Assembly (NCBI RefSeq): GCF_029945685.1
Contig: NZ_JAQSDA010000003.1
Span: forward strand, 186,001 to 250,000
Source of the DNA: Polaromonas sp.
Lineage (GTDB): Bacteria > Pseudomonadota > Gammaproteobacteria > Burkholderiales > Burkholderiaceae_C
DNA length: 64,000 nucleotides
Direction of reading: 5' to 3'
The notes below the pieces were generated by a model. The model had not been told where the DNA came from and did not search any database. It saw only the letters and a list, made by a program, of their open reading frames with translations. Both the position numbers and the translations under genes were made by a program. Positions 36,274 through 45,453 of this stretch are shown here, piece after piece. The first letter of the stretch is position 1; the number at the start of each line of letters is the position of its first letter.

Positions 36274-37494
36274 ATGAGTCTCGATCAGCAATCACCCACG
36301 GCCTCGCACCCCAAGCAGGGGCATGCCGTAGACCGCACACCGAACAAATTGCTTTTTGGCATGCTGTTTTCCTTCTATCTGGCATTGTCTCTGGCGCGTT
36401 TCGTGTGGCCAGCCCAACTGTTGATGTCATTTTTACTGTCGACCCTGGGTCTGGTTGCCCTTGTGCTGACGAGCAAAACCATCGAGAAAAAATATCTCAA
36501 AATATATTCATTTATTGGTTTGTTCCTTTTTTCGTTTCTGGTCTCATCCCTGCTTGTGTCGGCGAGGACAGACCGCCTGGGTCATGTTGTCCTATTCATT
36601 CTTGCCAATGCGGGAATAGCGCTGCTCCTGGTCAAGGGCTGCGTGCCGCGTGCAGGCGCGTATTTTGTTTTTTATACCCTGGCCCTCTGTTTTGTTGCCC
36701 TGATTGTCACCGGCGTCGATGCGAGGGACGCGCTGACAGCGACCAGCTACAACGGGATTTCCATGATGCTGCTCGCGGCCTGTATCTCTCTGTACATCGT
36801 GCTTGGAGTGGACGGCGGGAAAATTGATCTAAAGCCAGCGCTGGTCACTGCCTTACTCTGCATCTGGGCCATCGGACGCTCTGGCATTCTTTCAAGTGTT
36901 TTTCTGCTGGGAGGACTCGCGCTGATCACTCTGCAGGGACGGATCAGTAGTCGCTACGTCTACATCTTGGTCTTGGGATTGGTGTTCTTTTTTGCATACC
37001 TGTTTTTCGATAATCTGGGATCACTGTCTGAAGACAATGTCCTTCTCGGAAATGCGGTTGACAACTATTCAGCAAGAAGCGCCGATGAAGAATCTCCGCG
37101 ATTGGTGATGTGGGGCAATTACCTGAACAATCTGGATTTTTTCCGGCTTGTTTTCGGGGCAAACATCTTCACGGACCCATGGCCCCAAGGAGAGGAGTTC
37201 GGGTACAACTATCACAACTCCTGGATCAGCCTTCACTCGCAGACCGGACTGATGGGGTTGGTGGTCATTGCCCTGGTCGGGCTTTCGCTGCTCAAATTCT
37301 GGAAAAACAACAAGCTGTTTTTCGTGCTTTTTTCCGCCGTGATCATCCGGTGGTCGACGGACACGGGCATCTTTTTCGAATCATGGGATTTTCTGGTGTA
37401 TTTCTTCATCTTTTATTACCTGAGCGGTAAAGCAGACAAGCCTGACCGCAGGGCCCAGGAAAACGATGCGCGTCCCCTGCAGGATCGCGTGTGA
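36274..37494 (+). CDS. Wzy-type O-antigen polymerase (polytopic membrane protein)
   Basis: A 406-residue protein with about ten hydrophobic helices spread over its length, a short polar N-terminus, and a large periplasmic loop around residues 255-310 containing VFGANIFTDPWPQG and YNYHNSWISLHSQTGLMG. The HNSW segment in a loop before the last helices is typical of Wzy polymerases and O-antigen ligase family proteins. Its place among glycosyltransferases, with a separate ligase-like gene downstream, favours polymerase. The start at 36274 was chosen because the upstream TTG frame lacks a ribosome binding site. It should work with the Wzz-like protein at 6.9 kb. Confidence 0.72.
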   Translation: MSLDQQSPTASHPKQGHAVDRTPNKLLFGMLFSFYLALSLARFVWPAQLLMSFLLSTLGLVALVLTSKTIEKKYLKIYSFIGLFLFSFLVSSLLVSARTDRLGHVVLFILANAGIALLLVKGCVPRAGAYFVFYTLALCFVALIVTGVDARDALTATSYNGISMMLLAACISLYIVLGVDGGKIDLKPALVTALLCIWAIGRSGILSSVFLLGGLALITLQGRISSRYVYILVLGLVFFFAYLFFDNLGSLSEDNVLLGNAVDNYSARSADEESPRLVMWGNYLNNLDFFRLVFGANIFTDPWPQGEEFGYNYHNSWISLHSQTGLMGLVVIALVGLSLLKFWKNNKLFFVLFSAVIIRWSTDTGIFFESWDFLVYFFIFYYLSGKADKPDRRAQENDARPLQDRV

Positions 37495-37525
37495 CCGAGA
37501 TTCCTTTTGCAGTTGAAGGAAGCCC

Positions 37526-38272
37526 ATGAAAATATCCGTGTGCATGGCTACTTATAATGGTGCGGCGCATGTCGAGACCCAGATATCTTCCATTCTCAAA
37601 CAGCTCAATGACGCAGATCAGCTGATTGTTGTGGATGACAAGTCGGCCGATAACACGGTGGAAATCATCGGGAATTTCAGAGATGCACGCATCCAGCTAA
37701 TCATCAATCCGATAAACGTGGGAGCCGCGCTGACGTTTAATCGCGCGTTGCAGGAAGCCGGTGGAGATATTGTTTTTCTCAGTGATCAGGATGATCGCTG
37801 GCACGATGGAAAGGTCGCCACGGTGGTGAAAATGCTGGAAGCCGGCAAGCTGGACCTGGTCGTTCACGATGCGGTGGTGATGCGCGGCGGGCAGGTTCTT
37901 CACGCTTCTCTTTTTGAGATGGCTGGCAGTTCACCGGGCGTTATCAAGAACATCGTCAGCAATACTTTCACCGGGTGTTGCATGGCTTTCAGGCGGGATA
38001 TCCTGCGCGATGTGTTGCCGATCTCACCGCATATCGGAATATTCCACGACGCCTGGATCGGTGTGCTGGCCCAATATTTCGGGTACAGGGTCAGCTTCCT
38101 GCCTGTGCCCTTAATGGACTTCATCAGGCATGGAGGGAATGCTTCGACGCTCCAGAGAAGGAGCATTGTCCCCATAATTTTGGACCGCGTCGCCTTTGTA
38201 GCGGCGCTCACGCTTCAGATTGGCCGCGTTTACTTCAGACGGCTGATGAAACAACCGGGCGTGATCAGGTGA
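37526..38272 (+). CDS. Family 2 glycosyltransferase, rhamnosyltransferase-like
   Basis: A 248-residue GT-A enzyme with MKISVCMATYNGAAHVETQ, LNDADQLIVVDDKSADNT and VFLSDQDDRWHDGKVA; the SDQDDxW motif is common in O-antigen GT2 enzymes that use dTDP-L-rhamnose, the donor made by rfbBDAC. The C-terminus is short and has FLPVPLMDFIRHGGNAST. TGAAGGAAGCCC lies at ribosome-binding distance from the ATG. Donor assignment is inference. Located between the polymerase and the GT4 gene. Confidence 0.85.
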   Translation: MKISVCMATYNGAAHVETQISSILKQLNDADQLIVVDDKSADNTVEIIGNFRDARIQLIINPINVGAALTFNRALQEAGGDIVFLSDQDDRWHDGKVATVVKMLEAGKLDLVVHDAVVMRGGQVLHASLFEMAGSSPGVIKNIVSNTFTGCCMAFRRDILRDVLPISPHIGIFHDAWIGVLAQYFGYRVSFLPVPLMDFIRHGGNASTLQRRSIVPIILDRVAFVAALTLQIGRVYFRRLMKQPGVIR

Positions 38273-38339
38273 TATTGACGTTCAGGCACGCGGGCACCTC
38301 TAGGGGATCAGGTATGGCTCAAAGAAGAAGTTGACCAAC

Positions 38340-39563
38340 ATGCAGTCTCCGTTCCCTCCTGCGAACTTGTCGGCGTTATCGGGCATACGTATTGCCCGGA
38401 TATCGACCGTCCCCTTTTTTGTTGTGACACAGCTCAAGCACCAGATCGCCATGCTTGGGCAATCTGGCGCGCTGGTGACCGTGGTCACCAGTGCCGGCGC
38501 CGGCATGGAGGTACTGAGGGACATGGGTGGCGTCCGTTGCGAAATCATCGACATTCGGCGCGCCATTTCCCCGGGACGTGATGTGCTGGCACTAATGCGC
38601 CTGTTTCTGTTCTTCCGGAAAAACCGCACGCAGATCGCGCATTCGACCACGCCCAAGGCCGGCCTGTTGACGGCCATCGCCGCGTTTCTGGCGGGTGTGC
38701 CGGTTCGCCTGCATACTTTCACGGGGCAGCCCTGGGTGGGCATGGGTGGCGTCAAGGGACGGCTTGCACGCCTGAGCGACATGCTTGTCGGCAGGCTCAA
38801 CACACGGTGTTATGCCGACAGTGCAAGCCAGCGCCAATTTTTGATCGACCAGCAAATTCTTGGCGCAGGGCGGCTGGCTGTCATCGGCGCCGGTTCGCTG
38901 GCAGGCGTTGATATGCAACGTTTCGACCGCGCACGGTTCTCTCCGGCAGACAGGGCCTCTCTGAAACGTTCGCTTGGGATTCCGGAGATCGCCTGCGTGC
39001 TTCTGTTTGTAGGACGCATCAGCCAGGAAAAAGGTGTCAGGGAGCTGTTGCGGGCATTTGGTGCACTCAAGCCCGTGTTTCCCGAGGCCCACCTGGTTCT
39101 TGTTGGTCCTGCGGATGAAGAAAGCGGGGTGGACGGCAGCCTCTCGCATGAGGACCTAACGCGGCTTGACGATGTGCATGGCGTCGGGTACACGGATTGT
39201 CCGGAAAGCTATATGGCCATTGCTGATGTTCTTTGCCTGCCGAGCTACCGGGAGGGCTTCGGAACCGTGGTTATTGAAGCCGCCGCCATGGGGGTACCCA
39301 CGGTCGGAAGTGCTATTTACGGTCTGACAGACGCCGTTGTCCATGAGGAAACGGGATTGCTGGTGACTCCCAAAAATTCCGTGGCGCTCGCGACTGCGCT
39401 CCATCGCATGCTGGAAAGCAAGTCCTTGCGGACCGGCATGGGCGAGGCCGCCAGGCGGCGGGCGCAGGCGCTGTTCGATGCCGAGAAAGTCAATTTGCAG
39501 CTTGCGCAGGAATACGGTGCGCTGTTGCGCAGCAAAAACATGGTCGACACATGCCTTTCCTGA
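38340..39563 (+). CDS. Family 4 glycosyltransferase (GT-B)
   Basis: A 407-residue GT-B enzyme. N-terminal GT4 segments include HSTTPKAGLLTAIAAFLAGVPVRLHTFTGQPW; the C-terminal domain has LLFVGRISQEKGVRELLRAF and the nucleotide-sugar EX7E region CLPSYREGFGTVVIEAAAMGVP. The ATG at 38340 has AAAGAAG upstream and was taken over the TTG three codons earlier. It belongs to the WbpJ/WbnH-like group often found beside a PglC-type phosphoglycosyltransferase, where it adds the second sugar to the lipid-linked residue; that order is inferred. Its end overlaps the next gene by 13 bases. Confidence 0.86.
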   Translation: MQSPFPPANLSALSGIRIARISTVPFFVVTQLKHQIAMLGQSGALVTVVTSAGAGMEVLRDMGGVRCEIIDIRRAISPGRDVLALMRLFLFFRKNRTQIAHSTTPKAGLLTAIAAFLAGVPVRLHTFTGQPWVGMGGVKGRLARLSDMLVGRLNTRCYADSASQRQFLIDQQILGAGRLAVIGAGSLAGVDMQRFDRARFSPADRASLKRSLGIPEIACVLLFVGRISQEKGVRELLRAFGALKPVFPEAHLVLVGPADEESGVDGSLSHEDLTRLDDVHGVGYTDCPESYMAIADVLCLPSYREGFGTVVIEAAAMGVPTVGSAIYGLTDAVVHEETGLLVTPKNSVALATALHRMLESKSLRTGMGEAARRRAQALFDAEKVNLQLAQEYGALLRSKNMVDTCLS

Positions 39564-40513
39564 CAATCACCGGTGCCACAGGATTTGTCGGTCGTGCCGC
39601 GTGCACCGAGGCCGTGGCTCGCAAGCGTGAGGTGCGCGCCGTTACCCGCGCGGCATCTGACATGCCGCCGGGGATGGACCATGTTGCTGTGGGGAATATC
39701 GATGGCGCGACAGACTGGGGGCCAGCCCTGGCGAATTGTGATGTCTTGGTTCACCTGGCCGCCAGGGTCCATGTGATGCGCGAGTCTGCCGCTGATCCTT
39801 TGGGCAGTTTTCGCCGCGTCAACGTGGACGGCACACTGAACCTGGCGCGACAGGCGGCCGCGGCGGGTGTGCGGCGCTTTGTCTTTGTCAGCTCCATCAA
39901 GGTCAACGGGGAGTCCACAGCGCCGGGAAAGCCGTTTTCCGAAAGTGATGCCCCAGCGCCGGCCGACGCCTATGGCGTGTCAAAAATGGAGGCGGAGCAG
40001 GGTTTGCGCGAACTGGCGGCCCGCACCGGGATGGAGGTGGCGATCATCCGCCCTCCACTTGTTTACGGATCGGGGGTGAAAGCCAATTTTGCCGCGCTGT
40101 TGGGCGCCATCCAGAAGGGCTGGCCTCTGCCCCTGGGCGCGGTGCAAAACCTCCGCAGCTTCGTGGCAATTGACAACCTGGTGGATTTTATTTTTACCTG
40201 TGCGGACCATCCGCTGGCCGCCAACGAGACCTTTTTAGTCAGCGACGGGCACGATCTTTCCACCCCCGGGCTGGTCCATGGTCTGGCCAGGGCGGCCGGC
40301 ATGTCTGCGCGGATGCCGCGGGTTCCGCTGTGGGCGCTGCAGGCGGGCGCCGCGCTGCTTGGAAAAGGCGACGCCCTCGGCCGCCTCTGCGGAAATCTGC
40401 AGCTTGATATTTCCAGGGCGCGTGATGTTCTGGATTGGGAGCCTCCGGTAGCGGTGGCGTACGCACTTCAACAAACGGTTGCGGGGAGGCGGGATCGTGA
40501 AACGTCTGTTTGA
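39551..40513 (+). CDS. NAD-dependent epimerase/reductase (WbpV/WbpK-like)
   Basis: A 320-residue extended SDR with TITGATGFVGRAAC, HLAARVHVMRE, FVSSIKVNGE and the YGVSKMEAEQ Tyr/Lys pair. The HLAARVHVM and SSIKVNGE segments are typical of the 4-reductases/epimerases that turn UDP-4-keto-6-deoxy-GlcNAc into UDP-D-FucNAc or UDP-QuiNAc. The matching 4,6-dehydratase is encoded downstream at 42.4 kb and the phosphoglycosyltransferase that would use the product follows directly, overlapping by 17 bases. This gene order (epimerase, transferase, dehydratase) recurs in Pseudomonas-type O-antigen loci. Product stereochemistry cannot be read from sequence. Confidence 0.84.
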   Translation: MPFLTITGATGFVGRAACTEAVARKREVRAVTRAASDMPPGMDHVAVGNIDGATDWGPALANCDVLVHLAARVHVMRESAADPLGSFRRVNVDGTLNLARQAAAAGVRRFVFVSSIKVNGESTAPGKPFSESDAPAPADAYGVSKMEAEQGLRELAARTGMEVAIIRPPLVYGSGVKANFAALLGAIQKGWPLPLGAVQNLRSFVAIDNLVDFIFTCADHPLAANETFLVSDGHDLSTPGLVHGLARAAGMSARMPRVPLWALQAGAALLGKGDALGRLCGNLQLDISRARDVLDWEPPVAVAYALQQTVAGRRDRETSV

Positions 40514-41057
40514 CCTTGTGCTGGGGCTGGCGGCGGGCTTGTGCCTGCTGTTGCCCCTGCTGCTGGTGGCCTTGCTGGTCCGGGCCACGTCCGGCGGGCC
40601 GGTGCTTTATTGGTCTGACCGTTTGGGGCGCCGCAATGTCATTTTCAGGATGCCCAAGTTCCGCACCATGAAACTCGATACACCGGCGGTGGCCACCCAT
40701 TTGCTGGATAACCCGGACAGATTCCTGACCCCGGTGGGCAGCCTGTTGCGCAAAACCAGCCTGGATGAACTGCCGCAACTGTGGAGCATTATCAAGGGCG
40801 ACATGAGTTTTGTCGGCCCGCGCCCCGCGCTTTTCAGTCAACATGACCTGATCGCTCTGCGGACCCAGCATGGTGTGCATGAACTTCTGCCCGGCCTGAC
40901 GGGCTGGGCACAGGTCAATGGCCGTGACGAATTGCCCATCCCCCAGAAAGTCCAGCTGGATGCGGAATATGTTCGACGGCAATCATTCTGGTTTGACTTG
41001 CATATTTTGTGGATCACTTTTGTGAAAGTGCTGCGTCGTGACGGCGTTTCCCATTGA
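40497..41057 (+). CDS. PglC-type phosphoglycosyltransferase (undecaprenyl-phosphate sugar transferase)
   Basis: A 186-residue monotopic phosphoglycosyltransferase. The GTG at 40497 was chosen because GGGGAGGC lies 7-8 bases upstream and the next residues KRLFDLVLGLAAGLCLLLP form the re-entrant membrane helix. It has the conserved PKFRTM, then LRKTSLDELPQLWSI with the catalytic Asp-Glu pair, and FVGPRPAL and PGLTGWAQVNGR. It starts synthesis by moving sugar-1-phosphate (probably FucNAc or QuiNAc) to undecaprenyl phosphate. The small form without the extra N-terminal helices is the PglC rather than the WcaJ type, consistent with the PglK-like flippase in this locus. Confidence 0.9.
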   Translation: MKRLFDLVLGLAAGLCLLLPLLLVALLVRATSGGPVLYWSDRLGRRNVIFRMPKFRTMKLDTPAVATHLLDNPDRFLTPVGSLLRKTSLDELPQLWSIIKGDMSFVGPRPALFSQHDLIALRTQHGVHELLPGLTGWAQVNGRDELPIPQKVQLDAEYVRRQSFWFDLHILWITFVKVLRRDGVSH

Positions 41058-42363
41058 AAGCAACACGTTGATGCTGAAAAATGCCGGAATTCGCGTGACG
41101 CTGGTGTGTCTCGTTGCCGCATCGGTGGGACTGTCTGTTGCCATCATCAGCATCAGCAAAGTCTTGCTTGTAATCACCTTGTCGCTCGTGTTGTTACGGG
41201 GCAATCGGGCTGTCCCCAGTCGTGCAGCCTTGCAAGAGACCCTGACTCCGCTGCTGGCGACGATCATTGCGTTGGTTTTTATAGTTAGTCTTCTTTGGAC
41301 TTCTGCGCCCTTGAACAGCGCGCTCGGTGCCGTGGGAAAATACGGCAAATTTCTGCTTATCCCTGCGCTTTTGGTGTTAGTTCAGTCCCGCCGCGAGGCT
41401 GCATATGCATTGGCCTTCTTTTTGGGAGCGCAATTTTCTTTGTTGCTTGGTTCCTGGGGGTTATATTTCCATGTGCCAGTTCCATGGGCCACTTCAAACA
41501 TGGCTACAACTGCCTATGCTGTTTTTTCCAGCTATCTAGACCAAGGCATCATGAGTGCGGTGGCGGCAGCCGTTTTTTGGCACCTGAGATCGCTTGCGTC
41601 GAATCGTTTTGTTCGTTGGGTAGCCATCTTGGTATCGGTAGTTGCATTGGGATGTGTGTTTGTTGTTTTCACTGGGCGCACCGGACATCTTGTGGGGATA
41701 GCGGTGTTGTCTCTAGCGTTTTTTTTTGCGCTACCCAGAAAGTATCGACTAGCTTCCTTGTTGGTGCCGCCGCTGATGCTGGTGGTGGTTTTTTTCAGCT
41801 TTGAAAAGGTGGCTCAAGGGTTTTTCGCCGTCAAGGCAGAGATATCTTCGCACTCTGCCAAGTTCGATCCACAGAGCTCATCCGGGGTGCGGTTAAATTT
41901 TTGGAAAACTTCTGTCGAAGCGATTGTCGAGCGCCCCCTGATGGGTTCCGGTGCCGGGAGTTGGGTCACGGAGTACAACAGAATCGAGCAACAAAAAAAT
42001 CCCCTTCATCAGAGCCTGGGGCCACAATCACACGGCAACCCTCACCAGGAGTTTCTGTTGTGGGGTGTGCAGCTGGGTGTAGGCGGGATCTTGCTCTTGT
42101 TCGCATTCGGGGGGGCGGTATTGCTTGACTTGCGCAAGATGGAACCACCTATTGCCCGTGCAGGTCAGTCGGTATTGCTGGCTCTCGCCGTGTCTTGCTT
42201 GTTTAATTCATCTCTTTACGATGCATACATTGGTGATTTTTTCTGTGTATCGCTGGGTGTTCTGCTGGCTTATGGCTTTCATAGTCGTGAGGCATCAGGG
42301 GGTAGCGTAGTGGAGGGGGTTGTGCAGCACCTTAAAAATGAAGATCCGTTGATAAAAATATGA
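41038..42363 (+). CDS. O-antigen ligase family protein (WaaL/Wzy superfamily)
   Basis: A 441-residue polytopic membrane protein with about eleven hydrophobic helices and a large periplasmic loop around residues 265-345. That loop has PLMGSGAGSWVTEYNR and SHGNPHQEFLLWGVQLGVGG; the H-x-x-x-H and NPHQEFL segment is typical of the O-antigen ligase family (Wzy_C). Being a second protein of this superfamily in the locus, it is more likely the ligase that moves polymer to lipid A-core, but it could be a polymerase. It overlaps the previous gene by 20 bases (GTG start); an ATG at 41071 is an alternative. A T9 run occurs at 41719-41727. Confidence 0.74.
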   Translation: MTAFPIESNTLMLKNAGIRVTLVCLVAASVGLSVAIISISKVLLVITLSLVLLRGNRAVPSRAALQETLTPLLATIIALVFIVSLLWTSAPLNSALGAVGKYGKFLLIPALLVLVQSRREAAYALAFFLGAQFSLLLGSWGLYFHVPVPWATSNMATTAYAVFSSYLDQGIMSAVAAAVFWHLRSLASNRFVRWVAILVSVVALGCVFVVFTGRTGHLVGIAVLSLAFFFALPRKYRLASLLVPPLMLVVVFFSFEKVAQGFFAVKAEISSHSAKFDPQSSSGVRLNFWKTSVEAIVERPLMGSGAGSWVTEYNRIEQQKNPLHQSLGPQSHGNPHQEFLLWGVQLGVGGILLLFAFGGAVLLDLRKMEPPIARAGQSVLLALAVSCLFNSSLYDAYIGDFFCVSLGVLLAYGFHSREASGGSVVEGVVQHLKNEDPLIKI

Positions 42364-42441
42364 AGTCAGGGAAACGAACTTTGGGATGGGCCCGTGTGGC
42401 GGCGGGGAAAAAGCGCTTCTTTCTCCGACCTTTGTTGGCCA

Positions 42442-44367
42442 ATGTTCATGCGTAGGCAGGTTCTCAGTTGGTCGCGCGTGACCAAATGGTTACTGGTGAT
42501 GTTGCTGGACGTGGTCATGGCCGTGGCGGCGATGTGGATGGCATTTTCGCTGCGGCTGGACACGCTGCACTGGCCCTCCGACATGCAGTGGGCGGCTTAT
42601 GGATTGGCGCCCATGTTGGCCATTCCAGTTTTTATCAAATTTGGGCTTTACCGCGCCATTTTCCGGTACACCGGTCTCGCTGCTCTGGTAGCGACTGCGC
42701 AGGCGATCGCGGTTTATGGTGTCTTGCTCTTTGCCTTGTTGCTGTGGCAACAGTGGCCAGGCATACCGCGCACCATTGGCTTGTTGCAGCCTGTGATCTT
42801 TCTGGTTCTGGTGGGCACCAGCCGCGCGCTGGCTCGGTTCTGGTTGTCGGATCCCGGCCGCATGGCCCGCCAGGTGGAAGGGCGCCTTCTGATTTATGGG
42901 GCAGGCAATGCCGGCGTGCAGACGGCCACCGCCATTGGCATAACAGGCCAATACAAGCTGGTCGGTTTTATTGACGATGATGCCTCGAAGATGAGGCGCA
43001 GCATCAATGGCGTACCGGTATTCGGTCTTATCGATGTGCCGGAGGTTGTGGCCCGGCACCAGGTCACTGACATCTTGCTGGCATTGCCCCGTGCATCGAG
43101 GGAGCGCCGAAATAGCATTATCGAAAGCTTGCGTGGGTTGCCTGTTCATATCCGTACATTGCCAGCCTGGGCCGACCTGGCAAGCGGACGGGTGACGGTA
43201 AGGGATTTTCGTGAGCTGGATGTGGAAGATCTGTTGGGGCGCACCCCCATTCCGCCTGACAGGCAACTACTCGCGCGGGATATCACTGGCAAGGTCGTGT
43301 TAGTAACGGGCGCGGGCGGCAGCATAGGTAGCGAGTTGTGTCGCCAGATTCTTCTGCAGGGACCACGCCAATTGCTGCTGGTGGACCACAGCGAGTACGG
43401 ACTCTACGCGATTCACCAGGAGCTTCAGGTACTTTGCTCCGTCAGAGAGTCCGCGGCTGAACTGCCGGTTGAGCTGGTGCCTTTGCTCGGAAGCGTGGGC
43501 AGCTATGACCGGATGTCGGCCTTGTGCAAGCTTTACCAACCAGCCATTGTTTACCATGCAGCCGCTTACAAGCATGTGCCCATGGTGGAGGGCAATGCCG
43601 GTGAAGGCATTGCAAACAACGTGTTCGGTACGCTCAACATGGCTCGTGCTGCACTGGAGAATTCGGTAGCGCGTTTTGTGCTGATCTCCACCGATAAAGC
43701 CGTGCGGCCCACGAATGTAATGGGTGCCAGCAAACGCATGGGCGAGTTGGTACTGCAGGCGCTGGCGGCTGAAAGAACGCCGGTCTTTCTCGACTCCGGC
43801 CCCGGGTCTGGCAGCGCTCATGCCAACAATACCTGTTTCACCATGGTTCGATTCGGCAATGTGCTTGGCTCAAGCGGCAGCGTTGTCCCGCTTTTTCGCC
43901 GGCAACTTGCCGATGGCGGTCCGCTGACGGTCACTCATGCCGAGGTCACCCGGTATTTCATGACCATTCCCGAAGCGGCGCAGTTGGTCCTGCAAGCTGG
44001 TGCCATGGCTGTGGGGGGTGATGTCTTTGTGCTTGACATGGGCGAACCCGTAAAAATAATGGATCTGGCGCGTCGCATGGTTGAATTGTCAGGTTTAACT
44101 GTGCGGGAAGAAGGTGCGGATACCGGTGATATTGAGATCAAGGTCACAGGTTTGCGCCCCGGAGAAAAACTCTACGAGGAGCTGCTGATCGGCGACAACC
44201 CTGAATCCACGGCGCATCCCCGCATCATGAAGGCCCATGAGCCTTTCCTGTCATGGTCGGAATTGGCTCCAGAATTGCGCGCGTTCCGGCTCGTTGCGCA
44301 AGCTGACGACGTCGAAGCCATCAAGGCCACGCTCAAGTGCCACGTGCAGGGATACCAGCCGAGTTAG
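42442..44367 (+). CDS. WbpM/FlaA1-family UDP-HexNAc 4,6-dehydratase (membrane-anchored)
   Basis: About 641 residues. Four N-terminal transmembrane helices (from about residue 12; VMLLDVVMAVAAMWMAFSLRL) are followed by a CoA-binding-like Rossmann domain (LLIYGAGNAGVQTATAI) and a C-terminal SDR domain with VLVTGAGGSIGSELCRQIL, YHAAAYKHVPMVE and FVLISTDKAVRPTNVMGASKR. In this family the usual catalytic Tyr is replaced by Met (here MGASK), as in WbpM. It makes UDP-4-keto-6-deoxy-GlcNAc at the membrane for the reductase at 39.6 kb. The start is uncertain between 42394, 42442 and 42448. It closes the polysaccharide locus. Confidence 0.9.
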   Translation: MFMRRQVLSWSRVTKWLLVMLLDVVMAVAAMWMAFSLRLDTLHWPSDMQWAAYGLAPMLAIPVFIKFGLYRAIFRYTGLAALVATAQAIAVYGVLLFALLLWQQWPGIPRTIGLLQPVIFLVLVGTSRALARFWLSDPGRMARQVEGRLLIYGAGNAGVQTATAIGITGQYKLVGFIDDDASKMRRSINGVPVFGLIDVPEVVARHQVTDILLALPRASRERRNSIIESLRGLPVHIRTLPAWADLASGRVTVRDFRELDVEDLLGRTPIPPDRQLLARDITGKVVLVTGAGGSIGSELCRQILLQGPRQLLLVDHSEYGLYAIHQELQVLCSVRESAAELPVELVPLLGSVGSYDRMSALCKLYQPAIVYHAAAYKHVPMVEGNAGEGIANNVFGTLNMARAALENSVARFVLISTDKAVRPTNVMGASKRMGELVLQALAAERTPVFLDSGPGSGSAHANNTCFTMVRFGNVLGSSGSVVPLFRRQLADGGPLTVTHAEVTRYFMTIPEAAQLVLQAGAMAVGGDVFVLDMGEPVKIMDLARRMVELSGLTVREEGADTGDIEIKVTGLRPGEKLYEELLIGDNPESTAHPRIMKAHEPFLSWSELAPELRAFRLVAQADDVEAIKATLKCHVQGYQPS

Positions 44368-44436
44368 TGAGGTGGGGGTGTTCCGGCAAGCATGCGGCAC
44401 AATTCACCATTATTTCCCTATCCAAGGCCAGCCGCA

Positions 44437-45348
44437 ATGACGACCACCTCCCACCCCGACCCCGACCTCTCCCACGTAGGCCCGCGCGACAAGGCCGAAA
44501 TTCTGGCGCAGGCACTGCCTTACATTCGCAAGTTCCACGGCAAGACGCTGGTCATCAAGTACGGCGGCAATGCCATGACCGACCCGGCGCTGCAGGCGGA
44601 CTTTGCCGAGGATGTGGTGCTGCTCAAGCTGGTCGGCATGAATCCGGTGGTGGTGCATGGCGGCGGGCCGCAGATCGAGACCGCGCTCAATCGCCTGGGC
44701 AAGAAGGGCGAATTTGTGCAAGGCATGCGCGTGACCGACGAGGAAACCATGGAAGTGGTGGAGTGGGTGCTGGCGGGCCAGGTGCAGCAGGACATCGTGG
44801 GCCTGATCAACCAGGCCGGCGGCAAGGCGGTGGGCCTGACGGGGCGCGACGGCGGCCTGATCCGGGCGCAGAAACTCAAGATGGTCGACAAGGACGACCC
44901 GGCCAAAGAGCACGACATCGGCTTTGTCGGTGACATCCTCAGCATCGACCCCAGCGTCGTCAAGGCGCTGCAGGACGACGCCTTCATTCCCGTGATCAGC
45001 CCGATCGGCTTTGGCGAGCACAACGAGAGCTACAACATCAATGCCGACGTGGTGGCAGGCAAGCTGGCCATTGTGCTGAAGGCCGAAAAGCTGGTGCTGC
45101 TGACGAACACGCCCGGCGTGCTGAACAAGGCCGGCGAACTGCTGACCGACCTCAGTGCCCGCGAAATCGACGACCTGTTTGCCGACGGCACCATCTCCGG
45201 CGGCATGCTGCCCAAGATCGAGGGCGCGCTGGATGCGGCCAAAAGCGGGGTGAACTCGGTGCACATCATCGACGGCCGCGTGCCGCATGCCATGCTGCTG
45301 GAGATCCTGACCGACCAGGCGTACGGCACGATGATCCGCTCGCATTGA
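44437..45348 (+). CDS. argB: Acetylglutamate kinase
   Basis: A 303-residue amino-acid kinase that phosphorylates N-acetylglutamate in arginine synthesis. Family segments are [38 protein letters not shown] and PVISPIGFG, and [15 protein letters not shown] near the C-terminus. The start at 44437 was chosen as it gives the usual short N-terminal extension seen in proteobacterial ArgB; the ORF-track frame begins 15 codons earlier. The extension suggests a hexameric, arginine-inhibited form. The gene is back to high GC and marks the end of the polysaccharide locus. Confidence 0.95.
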   Translation: MTTTSHPDPDLSHVGPRDKAEILAQALPYIRKFHGKTLVIKYGGNAMTDPALQADFAEDVVLLKLVGMNPVVVHGGGPQIETALNRLGKKGEFVQGMRVTDEETMEVVEWVLAGQVQQDIVGLINQAGGKAVGLTGRDGGLIRAQKLKMVDKDDPAKEHDIGFVGDILSIDPSVVKALQDDAFIPVISPIGFGEHNESYNINADVVAGKLAIVLKAEKLVLLTNTPGVLNKAGELLTDLSAREIDDLFADGTISGGMLPKIEGALDAAKSGVNSVHIIDGRVPHAMLLEILTDQAYGTMIRSH

Positions 45349-45453
45349 CGGCCCCCCGGGGCCTGCCCTTGCTGACGCCGGGCTGTCGGATGTGCCGCTG
45401 CTGGTGTAATCCCCCATGAATGTGGTCTGCTGCGGCCCCTATGCTCCTGATCT

